Positions 1-9,391 are shown, counted from the stretch's first letter. The stretch: 64,000 bases of DNA from Betaproteobacteria bacterium HGW-Betaproteobacteria-3 (GCA_002842205.1 PHCI01000009.1:50666-114665), one strand, 5' to 3'. Numbers and translations: made by a program. Notes: generated from the sequence alone by a model not told the origin.

Positions 1-3000
1 TACGGGGTGGACATGGACCTGCTCACGCGCGGCGCGGGCTTTGGCTACATCGGCTCCACGCTCACGTCGCTCATCTACGCGTCGTTCACCTTCGTCTTCT
101 TCGCGCTGGAGGCGGCCGTCATGGCCTATGCGCTGGAGCTGGCGCTGGGCATTCCACCGAGCTGGGGCTACCTGATCTGCGCGCTGGTGGTGATTCCGCT
201 GGTCACGCACGGTGTTTCCGCCATCAGCCGCCTGCAGGTGTGGACGCAGCCGCTCTGGCTGTTCATGCTCGTGGTGCCGTTTGTCTATGTGTTCATGCAT
301 GACCCTGGTGCGTTTTCAGGTGTGACGCACTATGGCGGTGAAAAAGGGCTGGGTTCGCAGTTCAATATGCACTATTTCGGTGCGGCATTGACGGTGGGCA
401 TCGCACTGATCACGCAGATGGGCGAGCAGGCCGACTACCTTCGGTTCATGCCCGTGCAGACCGCGGCCAACCGCAAGCGCTGGTGGTTCGGCGTGCTGGC
501 CGGCGGGCCGGGCTGGGTGGTGCTGGGCGTGGTCAAAATGCTGGGGGGCGCACTGCTGGCCTACCTGGCCATCACCCACATGGTGCCGGTGGACCGCGCG
601 GTCGACCCCAACCAGATGTACCTGGCCGCGTATGAATACGTGTTCCCCAACTACGGCTGGGCGGTGGCGGCCACGGCGCTGTTCGTGGTGGTGTCGCAGC
701 TCAAGATCAACGTGACCAACGCCTACGCTGGCTCGCTGGCGTGGTCGAACTTTTTCTCGCGGCTCACGCACAGCCACCCCGGGCGGGTGGTGTGGGTGGT
801 GTTCAACACGCTGATCGCCTTCATGCTGATGGAGATGAACGTGTTCGACGCGCTGGGCAGCGTGCTTGGGCTGTATTCGAACATCGCCATTGCGTGGATC
901 ATGGCCGTGGTGGCCGACCTGGTGGTCAACAAGCCGCTGGGCCTGTCGCCCAAGGGCATCGAGTTCAAGCGCGCCTACCTGTACGACATCAACCCGGTGG
1001 GCGTGGGCGCCATGGCGCTGGCGTCGGTGCTGTCGATCACCGCGCACCTGGGCGGGTTCGGGCCGGGGCCTCAGGCGTTCTCGGCCGTGATCGCCATGAC
1101 CACGGCGTTCCTGGCCGCGCCGCTGATCGCCTGGGCGACGCGCGGCAAGTACTACATCGCGCGCGAGGGTGACGGCCACCACGCCCGCCACGCAGTGTTC
1201 TCGCTGCCCCCTGAGGGAGCCGCCGAAGCGCAGGGCGTCTACAAGGCGTACACGCTCCAGACCTGCGTGATCTGCGAGCGTGCCTACGAGGGCCCCGACA
1301 TGGCGCACTGCCCCGCGTACCAGGGCCCGATCTGCTCGCTGTGCTGCACGCTGGACGCCCGCTGCGGTGACCTGTGCAAGCCGCACGCGAGCCTGTCGTT
1401 CCAGTGGTCGTCCACCCTGCGCTGGCTGCTGCCGCGACGCGTCTGGCCGTACCTGGACACGGGCCTGGGCCACTTCATCCTGCTGATGCTGGTGGTGGTG
1501 CCGCTGCTGGCCACGGTGTTCGGCCTGTTGTATCACCGTGAGCTGGGCACCCTGGCGCACATGGTGTCCAGCGCCGAGATGCTGGCGGCGCCCGAGGCGG
1601 CGTTGCGCTCCGGATTCGTCAAGGCCTACATGGCGCTGCTGCTGATCGCGGGCATCGTGGCATGGTGGTTGGTGCTGGCGCACAAGAGCCGTCAGGTGGC
1701 GCAGGAAGAATCCAACCGCCAGACCCACCTGCTGCACGAACAGACGCTGGCCCTGCGGCACGAGGTCGAATCCCACCGCCGTACCGACGAGGCGCTGCAA
1801 AACGCCAAGTTGCTGGCCGAGCAGGCCATGCGGCAGGCCGAACAGGCCAACCAGGCCAAGAGCCGCTACATCAGCGCCGTCAGCCACGAGTTGCGCACGC
1901 CGCTCAACAGCATCCTCGGTTATGCGCAGTTGATGGGCGAGGACGCGGGCGTGCCCGCGCACCGTCGGCAGGCGGTCAATGTGATCCGGCGCGGGGGCGA
2001 ACACTTGCTGTCACTGATCGAGGGCACGCTGGACATTGCGCGCATCGAGGCCGGCAAACTCACGCTCAACGTGAAGCCCATGCGCTTTGCCGACTGCGTG
2101 CACGAGATGGCCAGCATGTTCGAGTTGCAGGCTGCAGCCAAGGGACTGCGCTTTCGTTTTGAGCCGCAGGGCACGATCCCCGAGGTGGTGCGTGCCGACG
2201 AGCAGCGGGTGCGCCAGATTCTCATCAATCTGCTGGGCAACGCCATCAAGTTCACCGCGGTGGGCCAGGTGACGCTTCGCGTGCGTTACGCCCGCGAACT
2301 GGCGTGGCTGGACGTCGAAGACACCGGTCCCGGCCTCGACGCGGGCGAAATCGAACGCATTTTCGAGCCGTTCGCCCGGGGCGCCAGCGCGGCCAGCGCT
2401 GCACCGGGCGCGGGCCTGGGCCTCACCATTGCCAAGATGCTCACCGCGCTGATGGGCGGCGAGATGAGTGTGTCCAGTGCGCCAGGGAGCGGCTCGGTCT
2501 TTCACGTCAAGCTGTTCCTGCCCGAGGTGCACCAGACCACCCGGCACCCTGCCCGGGTTGCACCGGCACGCGCGCCGCCGTCCCGTGGCGCCTATGCGGG
2601 AGAACGGCGACGTGTGCTGGTGGTGGACAACGAGGAGGCAGACCGCGAATTGCTCGTCACGGTCCTCACGCCGCTGGGGTTTGCGTTGCGCCAGGCCTCC
2701 AGCGGGCATGACTGTCTGGACCTGTTGGCCGCGGGCTACCGGCCGCACGCCATCCTGATGGATCTGGCGATGCCCGGCATCGACGGCTGGGAGACCCTGC
2801 GCCGCGTGCGCGAACTCGCGGCCGCGGGCGCAGCCCCCAGCGATGTGCAATTGGCCGTGGTGTCGGCCAATGCGTTTGACAAAGGCTTGGACAACGACGT
2901 CGGCATTGGTGCCGAGGATTTCATCCTCAAGCCCGTGCGCCACGCCGAGTTGCTGGACTGGCTGGAGCGTCGGCTCGAACTGGTGTGGATCGACCCCGCC

Positions 3001-3261
3001 GCGCCGCCACGCGCCGCCTCGGCGATGGGGGCTGCGCCGGACGTGCGAATCTTTCCGACCGCATCGGCGCTGCAGGCGCTGGCCCAGGCGGCACAGTTGG
3101 GCTATTACCGCGGCCTCATGAACACCCTGGACGAAATTGGCCAGGCGCAGCCGCAGTGCGAGGCCTTCGTCGCCGAAGTGCGCGAACTGGCGCGCCAGTT
3201 CCAGTTTGACGCCATCGCCAAAATTCTCCAGCAGGCCCCACGTGAACCCCAACCCAATTGA
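1..3261 (+). CDS. NCS1 symporter-like / hybrid sensor histidine kinase fusion (5' truncated)
   Basis: The reading frame is open to the first base, so the N-terminus lies outside the window. Residues are numbered from the GTG at 7. Residues 1-390 are multi-spanning membrane sequence resembling nucleobase:cation symporter-1 proteins (IGSTLTSLIYASF near the start). A Cys-rich stretch follows with Cys at 420, 423, 435, 443, 446, 447, 453 and 457. Two more membrane segments lie near 488-510 and 536-557, then a coiled coil. The kinase core has phospho-acceptor His627 in the H-box SHELRTPLNS, an N-box (NLLGNAIKF) and G-boxes (DTGPGLD, GLGLTIAK). A receiver domain follows with Asp919 (LMDLAMPGIDGW), then a helical tail of about 80 residues. 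By family it should be an inner-membrane sensor that couples a transporter fold to phosphotransfer. The ligand is not known; purine, allantoin or urea is inferred from the neighbourhood. Confidence 0.85.
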   Translation, partial: YGVDMDLLTRGAGFGYIGSTLTSLIYASFTFVFFALEAAVMAYALELALGIPPSWGYLICALVVIPLVTHGVSAISRLQVWTQPLWLFMLVVPFVYVFMHDPGAFSGVTHYGGEKGLGSQFNMHYFGAALTVGIALITQMGEQADYLRFMPVQTAANRKRWWFGVLAGGPGWVVLGVVKMLGGALLAYLAITHMVPVDRAVDPNQMYLAAYEYVFPNYGWAVAATALFVVVSQLKINVTNAYAGSLAWSNFFSRLTHSHPGRVVWVVFNTLIAFMLMEMNVFDALGSVLGLYSNIAIAWIMAVVADLVVNKPLGLSPKGIEFKRAYLYDINPVGVGAMALASVLSITAHLGGFGPGPQAFSAVIAMTTAFLAAPLIAWATRGKYYIAREGDGHHARHAVFSLPPEGAAEAQGVYKAYTLQTCVICERAYEGPDMAHCPAYQGPICSLCCTLDARCGDLCKPHASLSFQWSSTLRWLLPRRVWPYLDTGLGHFILLMLVVVPLLATVFGLLYHRELGTLAHMVSSAEMLAAPEAALRSGFVKAYMALLLIAGIVAWWLVLAHKSRQVAQEESNRQTHLLHEQTLALRHEVESHRRTDEALQNAKLLAEQAMRQAEQANQAKSRYISAVSHELRTPLNSILGYAQLMGEDAGVPAHRRQAVNVIRRGGEHLLSLIEGTLDIARIEAGKLTLNVKPMRFADCVHEMASMFELQAAAKGLRFRFEPQGTIPEVVRADEQRVRQILINLLGNAIKFTAVGQVTLRVRYARELAWLDVEDTGPGLDAGEIERIFEPFARGASAASAAPGAGLGLTIAKMLTALMGGEMSVSSAPGSGSVFHVKLFLPEVHQTTRHPARVAPARAPPSRGAYAGERRRVLVVDNEEADRELLVTVLTPLGFALRQASSGHDCLDLLAAGYRPHAILMDLAMPGIDGWETLRRVRELAAAGAAPSDVQLAVVSANAFDKGLDNDVGIGAEDFILKPVRHAELLDWLERRLELVWIDPAAPPRAASAMGAAPDVRIFPTASALQALAQAAQLGYYRGLMNTLDEIGQAQPQCEAFVAEVRELARQFQFDAIAKILQQAPREPQPN

Positions 3262-4213
3262 AGTCACCCTCGACCGCGCCAGCAGCGAGATCGTGCTGAT
3301 CGTTGACGATGTGCCCGACAACCTGGCCGTGCTGCATGACGCGCTGGACGAATCGGGATACACCGTGCTGGTGGCCACCCACGGCGAGGCGGCGCTGCAG
3401 CGGGCCACGCAGGCGTTGCCCGACATCGTTCTGCTCGACGCGATGATGCCCGGCATGGACGGTTTTGAAGTGGCCAAGCGCCTCAAGGCCATGCCGCAGA
3501 CGGCCCACATCCCGATCATTTTCATGACCGGCCTGACCGACACCGAGTACCTCGTGGCCGCGCTGGAAGCCGGCGGCGTGGACTACGTCACCAAGCCGAT
3601 CAAGCCCAAGGAAGTGCTGGCGCGCATGGGCGTGCACATGCAGGGCGCGCGCGAAAAGCGCCAGGCGCGCAATGCACTGGACGCGTTTGGCTACGCCAGC
3701 ATCACCGTGCGCGCCAGTGACGGGCGGTTGATGTGGCAGACGGCGCTGGCGCGTGAACTGTTGGCGGCGTATTTTGGGGGTGTCTCGCCCTTTGCGCCTG
3801 AGGTCATGCTCGACTGGCTTCGCCGCCAATTGCCCTTGGCCCCCAACGCCGAGCCGCCACGCCTGTCGATCGAGCGGGGCGCGCGACGCCTGACGCTGCG
3901 CTTGCACCCGCAGACGGGCGCCGAAGACGAAGGGGGGGATTGGCTGATCGTGATGCGCGAGGTGTCCGACGCCAAAATCATCGAAACCATGAGTCTGGCG
4001 TTCAAGCTCACGGCACGGGAGGCCGAGGTGCTGTACTGGGTGGTCAAGGGCAAGATCAACCGCGACATTGGTGACATCCTGGGCGCCAGCCCGGCCACCG
4101 TCAAAAAGCACCTGGAGCACATCTTTGCCAAGCTCGGCGTGGAAACGCGGACTTCTGCGGCGGCGATGGCGACCAACCGCATTCGCCAGTCGCATCCGGC
4201 GTTCGAAGCCTGA
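3242..4213 (+). CDS. Two-component response regulator, receiver plus LuxR-type HTH
   Basis: A 323-residue protein. Residues 10-125 form a receiver domain (IVLIVDDVPDN, phospho-acceptor Asp66 in LLDAMMPGMDG, Lys in TKPIKPKE). A middle part of about 100 residues has no recognised motif. The C-terminus carries a LuxR/GerE helix-turn-helix (LTAREAEVLYWVVKGKINRDI). The GTG at 3242 is chosen because the receiver begins directly after it. It overlaps the 3' end of the kinase gene by 20 bases, so the two are probably co-translated and form a cognate pair. Output targets cannot be read from the sequence; the urea and purine genes downstream are natural candidates. Confidence 0.88.
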   Translation: MNPNPIEVTLDRASSEIVLIVDDVPDNLAVLHDALDESGYTVLVATHGEAALQRATQALPDIVLLDAMMPGMDGFEVAKRLKAMPQTAHIPIIFMTGLTDTEYLVAALEAGGVDYVTKPIKPKEVLARMGVHMQGAREKRQARNALDAFGYASITVRASDGRLMWQTALARELLAAYFGGVSPFAPEVMLDWLRRQLPLAPNAEPPRLSIERGARRLTLRLHPQTGAEDEGGDWLIVMREVSDAKIIETMSLAFKLTAREAEVLYWVVKGKINRDIGDILGASPATVKKHLEHIFAKLGVETRTSAAAMATNRIRQSHPAFEA

Positions 4214-4228
4214 TTTCGGCAATAAATA

Positions 4229-4280
4229 TGCCTTAATCCCCCGTCAATGGGTAATTGTCAGCTATTTAAATCATAGTCAT
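4229..4280. repeat. Dispersed repeat family A, copy 1
   Basis: Intergenic copy between the response regulator and gspA. It shows the family core TAATCCCCCGTCAATGG followed by an AT-rich GCTATTTAAA segment. The same order of blocks recurs in at least nine other places in the window. Confidence 0.7.
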
Positions 4281-4362
4281 TGAGTGTGCCCCGTCGCGTG
4301 CGATTCGGGGGGTGGCGGCGTCGGGTTGCCGCGCGCCTGCGCGGGCCGGTATCCTTTGGGCC

Positions 4363-6081
4363 ATGTACGCCCAATTCTTCGGCCTGAAGCAGGACCCGTT
4401 CTCGATCGCGCCCGATCCGCGGTACCTGTTCATGAGCGAGCGGCATCGCGAGGCACTGGCCCATTTGCTGTACGGGCTGGGCAGTGGTGGCGGCTTTGTG
4501 CTGCTGAGCGGGGCGATCGGCACCGGCAAGACCACGGTCTGCCGCTGCTTTCTGGAGCAGGTCCCCGCCAACTGCAATGTGGCCTACATCTTCAATCCCA
4601 AGCTCACGGTGCACGAATTGCTGCAGTCGGTGTGCGATGAGTTTGGCATTGAACGCGCGAACCGGGGCCCGGGCCCGGCCACGGTCAAGGGCTACATCGA
4701 CCCGTTGAACGCTTTCCTGTTGCAAGCCCACGCGGCGGGTCAGCACAACGTGTTGATCATCGACGAAGCCCAGAACCTTTCGGCCGCCGTGCTGGAACAG
4801 CTTCGCCTGCTGACCAATCTGGAGACCAATGAGCGCAAGTTGCTGCAGATCATCCTGATCGGCCAGCCGGAGTTGCGGCGCATGCTGGCGCGGCCCGAAC
4901 TGGAGCAAGTGGCCCAGCGCGTGATCGCGCGCTATCACCTGCGTGCGCTCACCGAAGAGGAAACCCTGCAATACATCCCGCATCGCATGGCCGTGGCCGG
5001 TGTGACCACGGCCCGGCCGTTCGACCGCCGCGCGATGAAACGCATCCATGCCCTCTGCGGAGGCGTCCCGCGCCGCATCAACCTGCTGTGTGACCGTGCA
5101 CTGCTCGGGGCTTATGCCGGTGGGCAGACCGTGGTGACGCGCGCCATCGTGGACAAGGCGGCAGACGAAGTGTTTGACCAGGAGGCCGTGTCGGGGCCTT
5201 ACAGTCGCGTGCGCATTGCGGTGGCGGCCACCGTGGCGGCAGTGCTGGTGGCGGGCGGGGCGCTGCTGGTGGCGGAACGTGTCGGCTGGAGCAACGGGTG
5301 GAGCCTGTTGCGCAGTGCGGTGCGCGTCGGCGCGACCGCCGATCCGGTGCCGGCCAGCGGCGCCAGCACGGCCGTGTCCGTGCCCGTGCCGTCCGGTGGC
5401 GAAGCCGCCCGCGCATCTCCGCCTGCGCCCGAGGCGCCCATTGCACTGCACTCCGCTGCGCAAATCTCGATGCCTCCTGCAGCGGGCCCGGCGGATCCGG
5501 TCCGGCCGGTCGAAGGCGGCGTCGCGACGCTGATCGCCGCCGAGGACGACGCCTGGCGGGAACTGGCCCGGGTCTGGTCGCTGACGCTGGGGGCCGGCGA
5601 CCCCTGCGAAGCCGCGCGTCGCCAGGGGGTGAACTGTTTCAAACGCAAGGATGCCAGCCTCGCGATGATTCGCCTGCTGGACCGGCCCGGTGTGCTGCTG
5701 TTGCGCGACGACGCGGGCAAAAATGGTTATGCCGTTCTGACGCGGCTGGACGAACAGGCGGCCACACTGCGCACCGCCAGTGGCACCGCCACTGTAGCGC
5801 TGGAGGTGTTGGGCCAGCTCTGGCGCGGTGACTTCGCCACGCTTTGGCGCGGGCCCGAGCCGGCCGGTCGGCGGGGCCTGGTGCAACAATTGTCTGCCCT
5901 GCCGGGCGCACAGGGTTTCTCGCCGAACCGCCCGGTGGACGACGCAACGCTCAAGGCGCGGGTGCACGCGTTTCAGGTGAAGCAAGGCCTGGTGCCCGAC
6001 GGGCTGGCCGGCCCGATCACGCAAATGCAGCTCAATCGCGCGACCGGGGTGCCCGAGCCCCGACTCGAAACCGAAAGATAA
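4363..6081 (+). CDS. gspA: General secretion pathway protein A (ExeA-like ATPase)
   Basis: A 572-residue protein starting MYAQFFGLKQDPF, the usual start of ExeA/GspA proteins. The N-terminal AAA ATPase has Walker A GTGKTT (Lys56) and Walker B LIIDEAQ (Asp134-Glu135). A single membrane segment lies near 283-305, followed by a low-complexity Ala/Pro region. The periplasmic C-terminus ends in a peptidoglycan-binding_1 type domain (about 505-560, VHAFQVKQGLVPDGLAGP). In Aeromonas and Vibrio, GspA works with GspB to insert the type II secretion secretin through the peptidoglycan. The gspB gene follows four bases downstream; no other gsp genes are in the window. A farther upstream in-frame start exists, but the homologous start is preferred. 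Confidence 0.9.
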   Translation: MYAQFFGLKQDPFSIAPDPRYLFMSERHREALAHLLYGLGSGGGFVLLSGAIGTGKTTVCRCFLEQVPANCNVAYIFNPKLTVHELLQSVCDEFGIERANRGPGPATVKGYIDPLNAFLLQAHAAGQHNVLIIDEAQNLSAAVLEQLRLLTNLETNERKLLQIILIGQPELRRMLARPELEQVAQRVIARYHLRALTEEETLQYIPHRMAVAGVTTARPFDRRAMKRIHALCGGVPRRINLLCDRALLGAYAGGQTVVTRAIVDKAADEVFDQEAVSGPYSRVRIAVAATVAAVLVAGGALLVAERVGWSNGWSLLRSAVRVGATADPVPASGASTAVSVPVPSGGEAARASPPAPEAPIALHSAAQISMPPAAGPADPVRPVEGGVATLIAAEDDAWRELARVWSLTLGAGDPCEAARRQGVNCFKRKDASLAMIRLLDRPGVLLLRDDAGKNGYAVLTRLDEQAATLRTASGTATVALEVLGQLWRGDFATLWRGPEPAGRRGLVQQLSALPGAQGFSPNRPVDDATLKARVHAFQVKQGLVPDGLAGPITQMQLNRATGVPEPRLETER

Positions 6082-6085
6082 GGCC

Positions 6086-6892
6086 ATGTCCTACATCCTC
6101 GACGCCCTGCGACGTGCCGACTCGGAGCGCGAGCGCGGCGCGGTGCCTGGCTTGCGGGCCCAGCCCGTGCCACCCTCCGCTGCGCCTGACGCAGCGCGCG
6201 CCCATGGGCGTTGGTGGCGTGGACTGGCGGGGGTGCTGGTGGCGGTGCTGGGGGTTGTCGCGGTCGGCGGCGCCGTGTGGTGGGCGAGGTCCGACCGCTC
6301 ATCGTCGGCGGCCAAGGCCCCGGGCCACAGTGTTCCCGCGGCGACCGGAACGCTACAAGGCCCGACGTCGCCTCCTCATGAACCGGCGCCGGACAGCGCA
6401 CCGATGCCACCCGCGACCCCCGCCGAAGCGGCGGCGCCGGTGATTGTGCTGGCGCTTCCCAATGCCGCGGTTGCACCGGTAGCGCCTGTGCCCGCTGTGC
6501 CTGCTGTCGCCGCGGTACCGGAGCGTCGGCCGGTGTCGGGCGCTGCCCAGCGCAATGCCACGGGTGAGCGGTCAGCCGCCGCACCCGACCGCAGCCCGGC
6601 CGGTCGCACCGCCCCTGATGCGGCAACGCGCGCGCCGACCGTGGCGCCGGGTACGGCCGGCGACCGGATTCTTTCCCTGGCAGAGTTGCCCGACGATGTG
6701 CGGCGCACCTTGCCGGCGCTCGCGGTCAGCGGGGCCACCTATTCTGAAACCCCGGCCCACCGCATGGTGATCATCAATGGCCAGGTGGTCCGCGAAGGCG
6801 AGGAGCCCGCGCCCGGCGTGGTGCTGGAGCGGATTCAGCTCAAGTCCGCCATCCTGCGCTACAGAGGGTTGCGCTACAGCGTTCCTTACTGA
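6086..6892 (+). CDS. gspB: General secretion pathway protein B
   Basis: A 268-residue inner-membrane protein. It begins MSYILDALRRADSER, the characteristic GspB/ExeB start. One membrane segment lies at about residues 44-66, followed by a long Ala/Pro-rich periplasmic linker (about 70-190). The conserved C-terminal GspB domain covers about 195-268 (RMVIINGQVVREGEEPAPGV, near the end). It starts four bases after gspA, so the two are co-transcribed and likely form the GspA-GspB complex for secretin assembly. The linker is compositionally biased, which is usual for the family. Confidence 0.88.
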   Translation: MSYILDALRRADSERERGAVPGLRAQPVPPSAAPDAARAHGRWWRGLAGVLVAVLGVVAVGGAVWWARSDRSSSAAKAPGHSVPAATGTLQGPTSPPHEPAPDSAPMPPATPAEAAAPVIVLALPNAAVAPVAPVPAVPAVAAVPERRPVSGAAQRNATGERSAAAPDRSPAGRTAPDAATRAPTVAPGTAGDRILSLAELPDDVRRTLPALAVSGATYSETPAHRMVIINGQVVREGEEPAPGVVLERIQLKSAILRYRGLRYSVPY

Positions 6893-6904
6893 CGACAGCG
6901 CCCC

Positions 6905-7492
6905 ATGCCCGCATGGCTGATTCTTTCGCGCTGGATTGACACGCTCAACCGCAAGATCGGGCGCGCCATGGTGTGGCCGGTCCTGGGGGCCATCCTGGTC
7001 AGTGCGGGCAACGCCCTCTCGCGCAAGTTTTTCGGGGTCAGCTCCAACGCCTGGATCGAATTGCAGTGGCACCTGTTTGCGGTTTCGTACCTGGGTTGTG
7101 CGGGCTATGTGCTGCTGGTCAACGAGCATGTGCGGGTGGACGTGCTGTCCAGCCGCTGGTCGGCGCGCACCCGTGCCTGGGTCGACATCGCGGTGATGGC
7201 AGGCTTTGCGCTGCCCATGACGGGGTTGGTGGGGGCCATGTCGGCCGAATTGTTCCTGCGCCGGTTTGCCACGGGTGAAATCTCTTTCAATGCCGGGGGG
7301 CTGCCGGTCTGGCCCATCGTTCTGGCCATGCCGGTGGGCATGGCCTTGCTGGGCCTGCAATGTGTGAGCGAGATCATCCGCCGCTGGGCTTTTCTGAAGG
7401 GCTGGACGCAGACCCCCGTGCTGTGCGAAGCCGATCTGCCGCCTCTTTTCGCGACACCGCCAGCCAGCGCATCGCAAGGCGGCCGCCCGTGA
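6905..7492 (+). CDS. TRAP transporter small permease (DctQ family)
   Basis: A 195-residue membrane protein with four predicted membrane segments and the DctQ-type pattern around WIELQWHLFAVSYLGCAGY and HVRVDVL. In tripartite ATP-independent periplasmic (TRAP) transporters this subunit pairs with the large DctM permease, which follows with a one-base overlap (TGATG). Twelve bases separate it from gspB, so it may be read through from that pair. No periplasmic DctP-type binding protein is encoded in the window, so the substrate is unknown. Confidence 0.85.
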   Translation: MPAWLILSRWIDTLNRKIGRAMVWPVLGAILVSAGNALSRKFFGVSSNAWIELQWHLFAVSYLGCAGYVLLVNEHVRVDVLSSRWSARTRAWVDIAVMAGFALPMTGLVGAMSAELFLRRFATGEISFNAGGLPVWPIVLAMPVGMALLGLQCVSEIIRRWAFLKGWTQTPVLCEADLPPLFATPPASASQGGRP

Positions 7493-9249
7493 TGGCATGG
7501 TTGGGGGCCAACCTGGCGCCGGTGATGTTCACCGCGCTGGCGTTGATGCTGGTCAGCGGCGTGCCCGTGGTGTTTGGGTTGGCCGCCTGCGGCCTGGGAT
7601 TTGCGGCGCTGGGCGTCGCGCTGGACCTGATGCCGCCCGCGCTGATGCAGGCGCTTCCGCTGCGGGTGTTTGGCATCATGTCCAGCGAGCTGCTGCTGGC
7701 GATCCCGTTTTTCACCTTCATGGGCCTGGTGCTGGACAAGTCCCACCTGGCCGAAGACCTGCTCGAGACCGTGGCCGACGTGTTCGGCCCGATGCGCGGT
7801 GGGCTGGCGCTGGCCGTGGTGCTGGTCGGGGCGTTGCTGGCCGCCACCACCGGTGTGGTCGCGGCGGCGGTCATCTCCATGGGGCTGATCTCCCTGCCGG
7901 CGATGCTGCGTCATGGCTACAGTCCGCGCCTGGCGGCGGGCGTGATTGCCGCCTCCGGCAGTCTCACGCAGATCGTGCCGCCCTCGCTGGCGCTGATTGT
8001 GGTGGCGGACCAACTGGGCCGGGGGGTCGGCGAAATGTATTCGGCGGCCTTGCTGCCAGCGGCCATCATCATCGGTGCCTACGTGTTGCTGTTGCTGTGC
8101 ATCAGCGTGGTCAAGCCGCAATGGATGCCGGCGACCCCGGGCCAGGTTTCTGGTGCTTCGGCGGACCGACCCTCCCGCGGTTACCGGTCGCTGGCGTGGC
8201 TGGCGCTGGTGAGCGCCGTTGGCAGTTGGGTCTTCATGCAACAGTATCCGGCACTGCTGCACCGCATGGGCCGCGACATCGCCCCACCACCGCCGGATGA
8301 ACGGGTGATCGTCGGCCTGGCGGTGGCCATTGCGGTTGGTTTTGGCGTCGCCTGCATCGACCGGTGGCTGCGCCTGGGGTGGTTGTCGCGCATGACGCAG
8401 CGCGTGGCGTTTGTGCTGATTCCCCCGCTGGTCCTGATTTTTCTGGTGTTGGGCACGATCTACCTGGGGGTGGCCACCCCGACCGAAGGCGGTGCGCTTG
8501 GCGCCGTGGGGGCGTGGCTGTTTGCGACGCTGCGCCGACGCCTCACGCTGCAGGGCTTTTTCGACGCGCTGTTGCAGACGGCCAAGCTCAGCTGCTTCGT
8601 GCTGTTCATCCTGATTGGCTCGACGATCTTCAGCCACACCTTCAATGCGGTCGACGGCGGGGTGTGGGTGGCCCAGCTGTTCGCCCATGTGCCGGGCGGG
8701 GTGACCGGCTTCCTGCTCGTGGTCACGGCATTGACCTTCCTGCTGGGCCTGTTTCTAGATTTTTTCGAGATTGCATTTGTGCTGATTCCGCTGCTCAGTC
8801 CGGTGGCCACGGCGCTGGGCATTGACCTGGTCTGGTTTGGCGTGCTCATTGCGATCAACCTGCAGGCCTCGTTTTTGACGCCACCGTTTGGCTATGCGCT
8901 GTTCTTTCTGCGCAATGTGGCACCGCGCGAACCGCACCATGATGCGGTGAGCGGAAACATCCTGCCACCCGTCACCACCACGGACATTTACCTTGGCGCA
9001 TTGCCGTTCGTGGGGGTCCAGCTGTTGGTGATGGTGGCGATCATCGTGTGGCCGTCGCTGATCCGGCTGGACATCGGCCGCGTGCCCGCACTGGACGACG
9101 CCACCGTCCTGCGGGTGCTCGACCGTTTTGGCCGTGACGATGTGCCCTACACGCCGGACCAGGCGCCGCCCGACCCCCTGCAATGGCTGAAGGACGATCT
9201 GCGCCAACGCCCGGTGCCGCCGCCCAGTGCAACGCCACTGCCCCGGTGA
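7492..9249 (+). CDS. TRAP transporter large permease (DctM family, long form)
   Basis: A 585-residue inner-membrane protein; the start ATG overlaps the dctQ stop by one base. The TRAP DctM fold is clear (EFLLAIPFFTF-like segment, IVPPSLALIV, ATPTEGGALGAVGAW, LGLFLDFFEIAFVLIPL). It is about 150 residues longer than classical DctM. The extra sequence lies mainly in the middle, around residues 215-300, where two more hydrophobic segments occur, plus an extended hydrophilic C-terminus. Together with DctQ it should move an organic acid with Na+ or H+. The lack of a linked binding protein leaves the substrate open. Confidence 0.85.
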   Translation: MAWLGANLAPVMFTALALMLVSGVPVVFGLAACGLGFAALGVALDLMPPALMQALPLRVFGIMSSELLLAIPFFTFMGLVLDKSHLAEDLLETVADVFGPMRGGLALAVVLVGALLAATTGVVAAAVISMGLISLPAMLRHGYSPRLAAGVIAASGSLTQIVPPSLALIVVADQLGRGVGEMYSAALLPAAIIIGAYVLLLLCISVVKPQWMPATPGQVSGASADRPSRGYRSLAWLALVSAVGSWVFMQQYPALLHRMGRDIAPPPPDERVIVGLAVAIAVGFGVACIDRWLRLGWLSRMTQRVAFVLIPPLVLIFLVLGTIYLGVATPTEGGALGAVGAWLFATLRRRLTLQGFFDALLQTAKLSCFVLFILIGSTIFSHTFNAVDGGVWVAQLFAHVPGGVTGFLLVVTALTFLLGLFLDFFEIAFVLIPLLSPVATALGIDLVWFGVLIAINLQASFLTPPFGYALFFLRNVAPREPHHDAVSGNILPPVTTTDIYLGALPFVGVQLLVMVAIIVWPSLIRLDIGRVPALDDATVLRVLDRFGRDDVPYTPDQAPPDPLQWLKDDLRQRPVPPPSATPLPR

Positions 9250-9267
9250 GACCCCCGGCGGGTCATT

Positions 9268-9320
9268 GGTTGCTATGTTAAATATAGCTAACTATGACCT
9301 TATGACGGGGGGATAAGCCG
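9268..9320. repeat. Dispersed repeat family A, copy 2
   Basis: Reverse-oriented copy in the 238-base gap before urtA. It has the AT-rich GCTATGTTAAATATAGC inverted repeat followed by GACCTTATGACGGGGGG and TAAGCC. Confidence 0.7.
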
Positions 9321-9366
9321 GATTTCTTTTGATTTTTGAATCCTGAACCGTGTTGCGCACGACGGC

Positions 9367-9391
9367 ATACGCCACCTGGCGTATTTCACGC
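9367..9391 (+). promoter_or_regulatory. Palindromic operator and candidate sigma-54 promoter upstream of urtA
   Basis: Positions 9367-9384 form a palindrome, ATACGCCA-CC-TGGCGTAT, with perfect 8-base arms. The right arm overlaps a possible sigma-54 element: GG at 9378-9379 and GC at 9390-9391, ten bases apart as required for -24/-12 promoters. The -24 block (TGGCGT) is a fair match; the -12 block (CACGC) is weaker than consensus TTGCW. Urea uptake genes are commonly under nitrogen control in other bacteria, which makes the site plausible. The rest of the gap holds only repeat copy A2 and the urtA ribosome-binding site. Confidence 0.4.

Noticed and set aside
1199..1240. Possible family C repeat inside the kinase gene (CCCCCTGAGGGAGCCGCCGA)
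   Set aside because: Only part of the C-run block resembles the family and no paired palindrome follows, so it was not listed as a copy.
316..2004. A 562-codon minus-strand open frame opposite the kinase gene
   Set aside because: Gln/His/Arg-rich shadow of a well-supported membrane kinase.
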